Assembly: GCA_024232965.1 (NCBI GenBank)
Contig: JACKQF010000001.1
Location: 1,054,001 to 1,118,000 of the forward strand
Reading direction: 5' to 3'
DNA from: Verrucomicrobiaceae bacterium
GTDB lineage: Bacteria; Verrucomicrobiota; Verrucomicrobiia; Verrucomicrobiales; Verrucomicrobiaceae
DNA: 64,000 nt
The notes beneath the pieces were generated by a model. It saw only the letters and a program-made list of their open reading frames with translations. It was not told the DNA's origin and searched no databases. Shown here piece after piece: positions 26,871 to 35,517 of the stretch; the stretch's first letter is position 1, and the number at the start of each line of letters is the position of its first letter. The translations under genes and the position numbers were made by a program.

Positions 26871-28145
26871 ATGACTGACGAGGTGAAGGAATGCATGGAT
26901 CGAGAACGCCTGCGGGCTGCCCAGTGGATCAAACTGGAAAGAATTTTACGCGCCGTCAGTGGCGGGAATGGATTCTATGGCACCAGACTCCGTGCGGTCG
27001 GGGTTCCTGTCCCGGCTAGTTTGGGTGATTTTGCCGAAAAGGTGCCGCTAAGCTACAAAAGTGAGTTGCTTGAGGACCGGCTGGCCCACCCGCCTTTTGG
27101 CAGCAATCTGACGGAGCCTTTGGCGAACTATACTCGCTTCTGCCAGACCAGCGGGACTAGCACGGGGCAGCCGATGGCTTGGCTGGATACCCCGCAGAGC
27201 TGGGAGTCGATGCTACAGTGCTGGCGTCGGGTGTATGTGGCTGCGGGGTTGGTGCCAGGGGTGGATCGGCTCTTCTTTGCCTTTTCTTTTGGACCGTTCC
27301 TTGGGTTTTGGACGGCCTTTGAAGCCGGAGCAACGGATTATTTGGTGATCCCTGGAGGCGGTCTTTCCAGTCAGGGTCGGTTACAGGCGATGGCCAATTA
27401 TGGGGCCACGGTGCTGTGTTGCACGCCGACCTACGCCCTGCGTTTGGGAGAGCAAATTGGCGCTGCGACGGGAGTCGAGAGACAGCAACTGAGTGTGCGC
27501 AAAGTCATCGTTGCGGGGGAGGCCGGCGGCAGCGTCCCTGCGGTCCGGGAGAAGATCGCGCGACTCTGGGGTGCAGAGGTTTTTGATCATCACGGGATGA
27601 CTGAAGTGGGTCCTGTAACGTATGAATTACAAGGTCACCCCGGAACGCTGGCAGTCATAGAGGAGGCCTACTTCGCGGAGATCGTTGATCCCAAAACGGG
27701 CAAAGAAGTGGCGGAGGGAGAGTGCGGCGAGCTCATCCTTACCACCCTGGATCGCACCGCATGTCCGCTACTACGCTACCGCACAGGCGATTGGGTGAAA
27801 AAACGTATCATCGGTGGGCGACTCTGCTTGGAGGGGGGGATCCTCAGCCGAGTGGATGACATGGTCGTTGTTCGCGGCGTGAATGTGTATCCCAGTGCTG
27901 TGGAAGAGATCGTCCGACAGTTTGCCGAGGTGGATGAGTTCCTTGTCGAATCCCACAAGGTCGATGAAATGGACGAACTGCGGCTGCGCATCGAACTGCA
28001 GGCTGGTGCCGACGCGTCCTTGGCCAAAAAACTGGAGGCCCGACTGAAGGAGGCCTTTTCCCTCCGCATCCCGGTCATTCTCGAACCCGCGAATAGTCTG
28101 CCACGGCACGAATTCAAAGCGCGCCGTTGGCAGATCGGCGTGTGA
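26871..28145 (+). CDS. phenylacetate-CoA ligase (PaaK) family protein
   Basis: This encodes 424 residues from ATG 26871; a TTG at 26856 is an alternative. It is an adenylate-forming enzyme: the ATP loop TRFCQTSGTSTGQPMAW (TSGTSTG) is at about residues 90-105, DHHGMTEVGP marks the A5 region, LLRYRTGDWV the A8 region, and GVNVYPSAVEEI the PaaK-type C-terminal domain. These enzymes activate aryl or acyl acids to CoA thioesters. None of the phenylacetate epoxidase or ring-opening genes is nearby, so the substrate is open. It is followed on the same strand by an ABC exporter pair after 86 bases. Confidence 0.9.
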   Translation: MTDEVKECMDRERLRAAQWIKLERILRAVSGGNGFYGTRLRAVGVPVPASLGDFAEKVPLSYKSELLEDRLAHPPFGSNLTEPLANYTRFCQTSGTSTGQPMAWLDTPQSWESMLQCWRRVYVAAGLVPGVDRLFFAFSFGPFLGFWTAFEAGATDYLVIPGGGLSSQGRLQAMANYGATVLCCTPTYALRLGEQIGAATGVERQQLSVRKVIVAGEAGGSVPAVREKIARLWGAEVFDHHGMTEVGPVTYELQGHPGTLAVIEEAYFAEIVDPKTGKEVAEGECGELILTTLDRTACPLLRYRTGDWVKKRIIGGRLCLEGGILSRVDDMVVVRGVNVYPSAVEEIVRQFAEVDEFLVESHKVDEMDELRLRIELQAGADASLAKKLEARLKEAFSLRIPVILEPANSLPRHEFKARRWQIGV

Positions 28146-28231
28146 GTTCCTAGGAATGCGCGAATCATGGCTGGCTCAGGGCGCGATAGTTTTTGACGGA
28201 ATGTCCTGTGGCAGACGTTTCAAATAGGAAC

Positions 28232-28924
28232 ATGATGAATGCGATTGTTGAATTGGATCAAGTCTCAAAAGGGTATCGGGAGCCGGGGCGCGATGCTGTG
28301 GTTTCGGTGTTGAAGGATATTTCTCTCACTGTGGCGGAGGGGGAATCGATGGCGATCATTGGGCCTTCGGGCTGTGGGAAGAGTACGTTGCTGAATATTC
28401 TGGGAACTCTGGACGAGGCCGATACGGGTGAGGTGAAATTTGAGGGCGTGAGCGTCAAGGGCATGAGTGCTGCAGATCTGAGCGTGCTGCGCAGTCGGAA
28501 GATCGGGTTCATCTTTCAGCTCCATCATCTGATGCCGCAGTGCACTCTGCTGGAAAACGTGCTGCTGCCAACTCTGGCACTGCTGGAAAAGCCGGATGCC
28601 GACGTGGTGAGGAAACGCGCGGAAGATTTGATTGCACAGGTGGGGCTGAAGGACCGTTCGACCTGGATGCCATCGCAACTCTCCGGTGGGGAACGCCAAC
28701 GCGTGGCGGTGGTGCGTGCCTTGATCAATCAACCGCGGCTCATTCTCGCAGATGAACCAACCGGGGCGTTGGACGAACGCAACGCCGCCGCGCTGACCGA
28801 TCTACTTTTGGACCTACAAAAATCAACGGGCACGAGCTTGGTGATGGTCACCCATCATCCGGCCCAAGCACAGCGAATGGGACGGGTGCTACGCATCCAC
28901 GAAGGCCGCATCGCGAACGATTGA
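28232..28924 (+). CDS. LolD-like ABC transporter ATP-binding protein
   Basis: This encodes 230 residues. The Walker A motif is GPSGCGKST, the Q-loop IFQLHHLMPQ, the signature LSGGERQRVAVVRAL, and Walker B LILADEPTGALD, followed by the H-loop VTHH. The sequence is typical of the MacB/LolD subfamily that powers FtsX-type permeases. I chose ATG 28232 (GGAAC just upstream) instead of TTG 28193, because the family begins with a short strand like AIVELDQVSKGY. The permease gene begins 13 bases after the stop, so the two form one transporter at the inner membrane. Confidence 0.93.
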   Translation: MMNAIVELDQVSKGYREPGRDAVVSVLKDISLTVAEGESMAIIGPSGCGKSTLLNILGTLDEADTGEVKFEGVSVKGMSAADLSVLRSRKIGFIFQLHHLMPQCTLLENVLLPTLALLEKPDADVVRKRAEDLIAQVGLKDRSTWMPSQLSGGERQRVAVVRALINQPRLILADEPTGALDERNAAALTDLLLDLQKSTGTSLVMVTHHPAQAQRMGRVLRIHEGRIAND

Positions 28925-28937
28925 GCCGAACACGATC

Positions 28938-31900
28938 ATGATTCGATTTATCCTTCAAAGCGCTCGCTACTACTGGAAAGGGCACCTGGGCCTGCTGTTC
29001 GGTGCCTTTTTGGCATCGGCGGTTTTGACCGGGTCGCTGCTGGTCGGTGATTCGGTGCGGGCGAGTCTGCAGCGTGTGGCTGATCTGCGGTTGGGTAAGG
29101 TGCAGACAGGTGTGCTGGGTGGGGATCGCTGGTTCACCAGCGAATTGGCAAAGGAGAGCGGCGCTGTGCCTCTGATCATGGCGAACGGAGCAGTCAGCAG
29201 TGGCACCGGTGGGAAACGGGTCAATGCGGTGCAGGTCTTGGGCGTCGATGCGGGGTTTTGGAACCTGAGTTCGAGCGGCAAGGAGATCCCGATTGGCTCG
29301 GGTGAGGTGGCGGTAAACGCCGCGATCGCTCGCAAGCTCAATGTGGGTGTGGGCGATACCATTTTGGTGCGTTTGGAGCGGCCTAGCGCGATCTCTCGCG
29401 ACGCACCGCTGTCTGGTAGCACCAATGAAGAAGTGACGCTGCGAAGGAAGATCGCCGCAGTGGTCAGCGCGGAAGACTTTGGAGCCTTCCAACTGATCGC
29501 GGCTCAGACTTCGCCTGACTCCGTCTTTGTGAGCTTGGAAGATCTGCAACTCCAGATCGAGATGGAAGGTCGAGTGAACGCCGCGCTGAGTGTCGACGCG
29601 TCAACGACAGCGACTTGGGAAAAGCACAAATCGATCAAGGATTTTGGGCTGAATTTGGCTCGCGTCGATGGAGCCTCCAAAGAGTGGCAGGTGGGCACGG
29701 ATCGGGTGTTTGTAGATGGTGTCGTCGCGACGGAACTGCTGAAACGACCAAACAGCTACGGCGTGATGACCTACCTCGTGAATGGGATGGTCTCTGCCAA
29801 AGGTGGAGTGCCCTATTCCATGGTGACTGCGGTGACGAGTCCGGCACTGCCAGGAGGCGACGGTATTACGATCACTCAGTGGTTAGCCGATGATCAGAAG
29901 TTGGTGGTGGGTGATGATTTGACTCTAAAGTACTTTGTCGTCGGGACAGGGCGTGAACTGAAACAGGCGGAGGCGACCTTCAATGTGGCTGCGATTTTGC
30001 CCATGACGGCACCGGTTGTGAATCGCACTTGGACGCCCGAGTTCCCGGGGGTCAGCGATGTGGACAACTGCCGCGATTGGGAGCCTGGCATTCCGATGGA
30101 CATGAAAGCCATCCGCGATCAAGACGAGAAGTATTGGGATGACTACAAAGGCACGCCGAAGGGCTTCATCTCACTGGCGGCAGGGCAGAAACTTTGGTCG
30201 AATCGTTTTGGCGATCTGACCTCGATCCGCTTTCCCGACCAGGGTGAGGATGAAGCGAAACTGGCGTCTGAGTTGATCGGGGCTTTGACGTTGGCAGACA
30301 TCGGACTGTCGGTGCGCGACCTGAAAGGGGAAGCCTCGGCGGCGGCGAAGGGCAGTGTGGACTTTGGTGGTCTTTTCATTGGCCTGAGCATGTTCTTGAT
30401 AGGTGCGGCGCTGGTTTTTGCAGCACTTCTGTTTTTGTTCACCTTGGAGCGTCGGACGGCGCAGGTCGGTGTTTTGATGGCGATGGGCTGGAAGCCGCAA
30501 CAGGTTCGTAAGACGATCCTGGCCGAAGCCGGATGTATCGCGGTCGTGGGCGTTGCCTTGGGGATCTTGGGTGGCGGTGTTTACACGAAGTTGGCCCTGC
30601 GTGGATTGATGGGAGTGTGGTCAGGCGCGGCTCAAGGGTTGCCACTGATCTATGCGCCGAGCGCAGCGACGATGGTGGGCGCCGGAGTCGGTGCGCTGGT
30701 GGTGGTGCTGGCGACTCTTTGGTGGGCAAGCCGGAAGCTTTTCAAGACCTCGCCGCGCCTGCTGATGGCGGGTGGTGGGGCGGTAGAGTCAGTGGGTGGG
30801 GGTAGCAAAGATCGGACGCTGTGGGTAGCAATCATCGCCGTCCTAGCTGCGGTCGGGATGATGTACGGCGGAACAATGGCAAAAGGGGCGGAGGAAGTGG
30901 CTGGATTGTTTTTTGGTTCTGGCATGATGCTGCTCGTGGCAGGTATGGCGGTAGCTTTGCGTTGGATGCGGCGAGGTCGGTCTGATAGTGCACCTGCGCA
31001 GTCGCTGAATCAGATCGGCATGATCTCCGTGAAGCGTCGTCCCTCGCGCAGTCTCGCCGTGATCGGCATGATGGCGGGTGGGATCTTTTTGGTGACGGCT
31101 GTGAACGCCTTCCGCATGACTGCGAATGATGACCTCACGCGTCGCGATACCGGCACGGGCGGATTTGCACTGTTGGGGGAGTCGTCATTGCCTGTTTATG
31201 AAACCCTGACAGCGAAGGCGGGCATTGATGCTTTTGGGCTCGATGAGGCGATGATGAAGGATGTATCTGTCGTGCCGTTCCGAATTCGGGAAGGGGACGA
31301 TGCGAGTTGCCTCAACTTAAACCGCGCTCAGCGTCCCGTCTTGGTTGGTGTGAACGCCGGATTGTTAGCCGAACGTAAAGCCTTTGCGTTTGCGAGTGGC
31401 GGTGATGCTGCATGGACCGCACTGAAGCCCGATGGGGATGTGATTCCTGCAATTGCGGATCAGGCGACGGCGATGTGGGGGCTCGGCTTGGGCATCGGCG
31501 ACACCTTGAAGTACGAGGATGCGAGCGGGCGTGAGTTTGAGGTGAAGTTGGTGGGGATGCTGGCGGGCTCGGTTTTGCAGGGGAAAATGATCATTGATGA
31601 GCAGGCCTTCCTCGCTCATTACCCGGATGCTTCGGGATATCGGTTCTTTTTGATCGATACCCCAGAATCAGATGCAGCGGAGCTGTCAGCGCACCTGACC
31701 CGCCAGTTGGAGAAGCGCGGCCTTGCGCTGGAGCCCGTGAGGGATCGGTTGGAGTCTTTCCTCAGCGTGCAAAACACTTATATCGGAATCTTCACGGTGC
31801 TGGGTGGGCTCGGTGTGTTGCTCGGCACTGCTGGGCTAGGTGTGCTGGTGGCGCGTCACGTTCTGGAACGCAGAGGTGAGTTGGGGTTGATGCAAGCCCT

Positions 31901-32156
31901 TGGCTTTCGCCAAGGAAGCCTGCGCCGCATGGTCTTGAGTGAGCATGTGGTGCTACTGGTGAGCGGTCTGGTTTTAGGCACCATCAGCGCGCTGGTAGCG
32001 GTTTGGCCAACGCTGCGTCAAAGTGCTCACTCCCTCCCGTTGGGTTTCCTCGCTATCCTCTGGGTCGCTGTTCTTGCATTTGGAATTGCCGCGTGTGCGG
32101 TTGCAGTGACCGCGGCGCTACGGGGGCGCCTGTTGGATGCGGTGCGGCGTGAGTAG
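28938..32156 (+). CDS. large FtsX-family ABC transporter permease
   Basis: This encodes 1072 residues. An N-terminal membrane helix is followed by a periplasmic region (about 40-460). FtsX-type membrane segments then occur at about 475-620 (GLFIGLSMFLIGAALVFAAL; LERRTAQVGVLMAMGW) and helices near 630-690. After a second extracytoplasmic part, a C-terminal FtsX core follows at about 940-1060 (LERRGELGLMQALGF). The duplicated core and more than 1000 residues resemble fused LolC/LolE- or AttG-type permeases rather than MacB. It partners with the ATPase just upstream. The cargo may be lipoproteins, peptides or lipids; there is no direct evidence. Confidence 0.9.
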   Translation: MIRFILQSARYYWKGHLGLLFGAFLASAVLTGSLLVGDSVRASLQRVADLRLGKVQTGVLGGDRWFTSELAKESGAVPLIMANGAVSSGTGGKRVNAVQVLGVDAGFWNLSSSGKEIPIGSGEVAVNAAIARKLNVGVGDTILVRLERPSAISRDAPLSGSTNEEVTLRRKIAAVVSAEDFGAFQLIAAQTSPDSVFVSLEDLQLQIEMEGRVNAALSVDASTTATWEKHKSIKDFGLNLARVDGASKEWQVGTDRVFVDGVVATELLKRPNSYGVMTYLVNGMVSAKGGVPYSMVTAVTSPALPGGDGITITQWLADDQKLVVGDDLTLKYFVVGTGRELKQAEATFNVAAILPMTAPVVNRTWTPEFPGVSDVDNCRDWEPGIPMDMKAIRDQDEKYWDDYKGTPKGFISLAAGQKLWSNRFGDLTSIRFPDQGEDEAKLASELIGALTLADIGLSVRDLKGEASAAAKGSVDFGGLFIGLSMFLIGAALVFAALLFLFTLERRTAQVGVLMAMGWKPQQVRKTILAEAGCIAVVGVALGILGGGVYTKLALRGLMGVWSGAAQGLPLIYAPSAATMVGAGVGALVVVLATLWWASRKLFKTSPRLLMAGGGAVESVGGGSKDRTLWVAIIAVLAAVGMMYGGTMAKGAEEVAGLFFGSGMMLLVAGMAVALRWMRRGRSDSAPAQSLNQIGMISVKRRPSRSLAVIGMMAGGIFLVTAVNAFRMTANDDLTRRDTGTGGFALLGESSLPVYETLTAKAGIDAFGLDEAMMKDVSVVPFRIREGDDASCLNLNRAQRPVLVGVNAGLLAERKAFAFASGGDAAWTALKPDGDVIPAIADQATAMWGLGLGIGDTLKYEDASGREFEVKLVGMLAGSVLQGKMIIDEQAFLAHYPDASGYRFFLIDTPESDAAELSAHLTRQLEKRGLALEPVRDRLESFLSVQNTYIGIFTVLGGLGVLLGTAGLGVLVARHVLERRGELGLMQALGFRQGSLRRMVLSEHVVLLVSGLVLGTISALVAVWPTLRQSAHSLPLGFLAILWVAVLAFGIAACAVAVTAALRGRLLDAVRRE

Positions 32157-32324
32157 CCTTCCGGCGTCCAGTTCGAGAAAGCGACAAGTGCCAGAGCCTG
32201 CCGAACTGCCGAAGACTGCCGAAGACTGCGAATCTGCGACAGTCGCAATCACATGGCGCGGCCCGGTTTGACCGGCTGAAACCGTGGGCCACGTCTGAGG
32301 CAACGTCGTTCTGCTGACTTCTGC

Positions 32325-33575
32325 TCAGGAGGCTTTTTGCAAGAAGACGAAGACGCCTTTCTTGTTGCCGACAACGATGTCGGGTTTGCCGTCGCCGTTG
32401 ACGTCGCCGGTGGTCACTTCGGTGCCGACCCCAGAATTGTCGTCAATCAGATGTGGGATGAATTCAGCACCGCCTTTGCCGTCGCGCTTGATTTGGAACC
32501 AATACAACACGGGAGGGGCGTTGGGCTCGTCGTCCTTCATTGGGCCGTGTGCCCAGCGGCGTTTGCCGGTCACGACATCGAGGATGCCGTCGCCATCAAT
32601 ATCGCAAAGTTGCATGGCATGCAGTTGGGAGAACTTCACGCCCTGTGGATTGTCTTCGGGTTTGCTGCCCATGATCTTGTGCTCCTTGAAGCTGCCGTCT
32701 GCGTTTTGTTCGTACCAGCCAAAGCCGTAACCGTGGGCGTTGTAGCTGGTGATGACGTCGTTACGGCCATCGGCGTTTACGTCATAGACCAGCATGAAGG
32801 AGCCGCCGCGTTCGCCTTCGGGGCAGAAGGGGGTCGCGTGGAAAATCCAATCGCTGTCTTTGGAGATATCAGCAGGTTGTTCGTGCCAGCCTTCTTTTTC
32901 CAGGATGTCGGTGCGGCCATCGCCATTCACATCACCAGCACCGTAGCCGTGGGTGTAGCGGAAGTACTTTGCGTCATTCTCTGTGGACTTGGGCGTGATC
33001 GGACGAAAACGGGCTTTGCCGAACGGGTTGCTCCAGTCGATCTCGGCAAATCCCAGTTGGCCGCCTGTTGGTGGTTGCTTGGGCTGGAGTTGACCGTTGC
33101 TGCTGTGGCAGACGAGCTCTGGCTTGCCGTCGCCGTTTACGTCCCGGAAGTCTGGCGACTCGCCGTCGGAAATATCGAAGATCGTGTGGCGGGTCCAGTC
33201 GCCGGGTTTGTTTTGCGGATTTTCAAAAACCCAGGTTTCTTTACCGGGCCAGGAGTAGACAAGGATGTCGCTCCAGCCATCGCTGTTGAAGTCGTAGGTG
33301 TAGGTCAGGAAATAGTCTGAGTAGCCCTTGGCTGGGTCATACGGAATGGCGGCGGGCGTGGTGTATTGCTGGCGTTCCTTGAAGTCTGGGCCGAGCCAGA
33401 TGTACGGCCCTGCGCAAATGTCATTTTTCCCATCGTGATTGAAGTCGGCAAAGTGCGCGCCTTCAGCGACGAACTCCTCGGTGAGGGTGAATTTTTCAAA
33501 GGTGGGCTCGGCAAAAGCATTGGAGCCCAGTGCAATGCACGCAGGGATGAGGAGGAGTCTTTGGATGGACGTCAT
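32325..33575 (-). CDS. secreted FG-GAP/VCBS repeat protein
   Basis: This encodes 416 residues with a signal peptide (LLLIPACIALGSNAFA). Seven blade-like units carry calcium-type DxNxDG loops: DFNHDGKND, DFNSDGWSD, DVNGDGKPE, DVNGDGRTD, DVNADGRND, DIDGDGILD and DVNGDGKPD. This predicts a seven-bladed FG-GAP propeller filling the whole protein, with no added catalytic domain. Such proteins are exported and often bind polymers or other proteins. It is followed by a gap to the aldolase gene on the same strand. Role unknown. Confidence 0.88.
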   Translation of the reverse strand: MTSIQRLLLIPACIALGSNAFAEPTFEKFTLTEEFVAEGAHFADFNHDGKNDICAGPYIWLGPDFKERQQYTTPAAIPYDPAKGYSDYFLTYTYDFNSDGWSDILVYSWPGKETWVFENPQNKPGDWTRHTIFDISDGESPDFRDVNGDGKPELVCHSSNGQLQPKQPPTGGQLGFAEIDWSNPFGKARFRPITPKSTENDAKYFRYTHGYGAGDVNGDGRTDILEKEGWHEQPADISKDSDWIFHATPFCPEGERGGSFMLVYDVNADGRNDVITSYNAHGYGFGWYEQNADGSFKEHKIMGSKPEDNPQGVKFSQLHAMQLCDIDGDGILDVVTGKRRWAHGPMKDDEPNAPPVLYWFQIKRDGKGGAEFIPHLIDDNSGVGTEVTTGDVNGDGKPDIVVGNKKGVFVFLQKAS

Positions 33576-33632
33576 GGTGATGAAGTGAACAGAGTTCGAT
33601 AGGGCGTTCTTTCGGCGGTGATACGGGATCCT

Positions 33633-34271
33633 TTACTGGCGGCGTTGAAGACGGATTCGCTCCACGGTTTGTTGGCAGGCCAGGGTGACGTAGTGCCAGG
33701 CTTGAGAATCGATCCATTCCTTCTTTACCATCCAGTTCCCGCCGCAGGCCGCGACGTTGCGGAGTGCGAGGTAAGCGTGCAGGCTTTCGATATTGAGGCC
33801 GCCAGTGGGCAAAAACTTCATCTCGGGGAAAGGGGCGGCCATCTCCTCTAGCGCTTCGAGCCCGCCAAAGACAGTGCAGGGGAAGAATTTCAGAAGGCGG
33901 AGCCCAATGCGCTGCGCGAGCATGACCTCAGTGGGGGTAACGGCCCCGGGGATGATGGGGATTCCGTGTTTCTGGGCGGAGCTGACGAGATCGGCGTCAA
34001 GCCCCGGCGTCACGATGAAGCGCGCACCCGCTGCCACTGCAGCGCTGAGTTCTTGTTCATTGGTCACACTGCCTGCACCAACGAGCATGTCCGGCATGGT
34101 GGCCATGATTTGAATTGCTTCCAATGCAGCCGGAGTGCGGATCGAGATTTCAGCGCAGGGCACACCGCCGCCACGCATGGCGGTGGCTAAAGGCTCGGCT
34201 GAGGCGGGATCGTCAATCAGGACAGTGGGGACGACGCGGAGCTTGGCGATGGTTTCGATCAGGTCGGACAT
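33633..34271 (-). CDS. eda: 2-dehydro-3-deoxyphosphogluconate / 4-hydroxy-2-oxoglutarate aldolase
   Basis: This encodes 212 residues, the normal length for a KDPG/KHG aldolase. It cleaves KDPG to pyruvate and glyceraldehyde-3-phosphate in the Entner-Doudoroff and uronate pathways. The catalytic glutamate is in AEISIRT, and the Schiff-base lysine in LLKFFPCTVFGG. VGAGSVTNEQEL and FLPTGGL are further signature loops. No edd or kinase gene is adjacent. It fits with the carbohydrate-degrading character of the region. Confidence 0.93.
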   Translation of the reverse strand: MSDLIETIAKLRVVPTVLIDDPASAEPLATAMRGGGVPCAEISIRTPAALEAIQIMATMPDMLVGAGSVTNEQELSAAVAAGARFIVTPGLDADLVSSAQKHGIPIIPGAVTPTEVMLAQRIGLRLLKFFPCTVFGGLEALEEMAAPFPEMKFLPTGGLNIESLHAYLALRNVAACGGNWMVKKEWIDSQAWHYVTLACQQTVERIRLQRRQ

Positions 34272-34304
34272 GATTGGGTACAGAACAGCGGCACGGAGTG
34301 GGGT

Positions 34305-35441
34305 TCAATCACTGATTTCGAATCGCCGTTCGAGGATTGGTCGCGTTTGGTTCACGGGTTGGCTTAGATCAACTTCAAAGGGATGCTCCAGATTGTTTCC
34401 GGCGAGGTCTTCCAGCAAAGGATCGATGCGCAAGGTGTACGTGCCTGCCAGGAGGGGGGCGTTTGGGTTGAGTGTCGCGGAGCAGCCATCGGGCGCAGGA
34501 AGGCACTGGGCAGTGATGGGTTTAGTCTCTGTTGCTGGGCCCTGTAGAGACAGTGACCGGGGCAGCATTGCTTGATCGAGTGACTCGTCAAAGGTCACGG
34601 TGATAGAACGAGGGTCGGCGGCGATTTCCCATGTTGATGGGTCGGGACAGCGGTGATCCGCATCGATAACACTGAATGCGTGCTCAAAGGCGACTCCAAG
34701 CGGTTGTCCTGTGGTGTCACGCCAATGACCGTCGATGATGAGCTTATAGTGGTGGCCTGCGGTTAGTACTGGGCCCTCGTCGATCCCAAGTTGGACGGCA
34801 GTCTTTTGGCGCCCTGGATGAAACCAAACTGTCAGTCGTCTGCCGTCGGGCGACCAGAGCTCGGTTTCGCGAAAAGCACCCGACACCTCCTCGCCACTGG
34901 CATCCGTCAGGCGCAGATTTTTCAACATCACGCCTTGCTCCATCGGGCGGGAAAACTGGAGGTAAAGTTTTAGCGCATTGGCGGGTAGCGAATCTGCGGG
35001 GTGAATGGAGACTTGAGGGGCTGACTCAACTGTCGCGGGGATGCTCAGGACAGCCGAAGCCAGCAAAGGTCCGTCCGTTCTCCTGATTCCAACAAAATAA
35101 GACTGTCCGGGCGTCAGCGAGGCGGATGGGCGGAAGAGAACATGATTCCCCGAAACGCTGCCGGCCCCCCATATTTTCGGGCCCAGGTCATCACTGGACG
35201 GTGGACCAGATGCAGGATTTTGGGGCCTTAAAGTCGGAAGAAGATGGACCGTGACCAGTGCTGCTAGGTCTGGGATATGCGCTTGCCCTGGAGGCGGCGA
35301 GATGGTGATCAGATCACCCGCAGGGCTGGCTTCAAATCGCCATTCTGAGGGCGATTCGGCCGCATTTCGTCGGGCAGAATCGGCCAGGAAAACCGCGATC
35401 ACGAGGGTGACCAAGACCACAACGAAAAATATTTTGTTCAT
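34305..35441 (-). CDS. membrane-anchored or secreted Ig-like (SbsA-type) protein
   Basis: This encodes 378 residues from ATG 35441; upstream in-frame Mets would add 37 residues with no signal-like start. It begins MNKIFFVVVLVTLVIAVFLA, an uncleaved anchor or signal peptide. The body is beta-rich with SbsA/Big_5-like segments: LYLQFSRPMEQGVMLKNL and ITVTFDESLDQAMLPRSL, each with the typical F(D/S)xPMD-like turn and a TAGHHYKLII or LAGTYTLRI ending. It is probably extracytoplasmic. It is divergent from the DUF1501 gene, with 76 bases between starts. Function unknown. Confidence 0.8.
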   Translation of the reverse strand: MNKIFFVVVLVTLVIAVFLADSARRNAAESPSEWRFEASPAGDLITISPPPGQAHIPDLAALVTVHLLPTLRPQNPASGPPSSDDLGPKIWGAGSVSGNHVLFRPSASLTPGQSYFVGIRRTDGPLLASAVLSIPATVESAPQVSIHPADSLPANALKLYLQFSRPMEQGVMLKNLRLTDASGEEVSGAFRETELWSPDGRRLTVWFHPGRQKTAVQLGIDEGPVLTAGHHYKLIIDGHWRDTTGQPLGVAFEHAFSVIDADHRCPDPSTWEIAADPRSITVTFDESLDQAMLPRSLSLQGPATETKPITAQCLPAPDGCSATLNPNAPLLAGTYTLRIDPLLEDLAGNNLEHPFEVDLSQPVNQTRPILERRFEISD

Positions 35442-35517
35442 TTTTGATAAATATATAAGCGGCACGCGTAGTCTCAGCTGTCTTCTTGACTGCTCAAAAC
35501 CAAAATCCCCTCCAAAT

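Noticed and set aside
32200..32250. 10-bp tandem units (ACTGCCGAAG) after the permease gene
   Set aside because: Only two and a half short, imperfect copies; not distinguishable from chance and no function is suggested.
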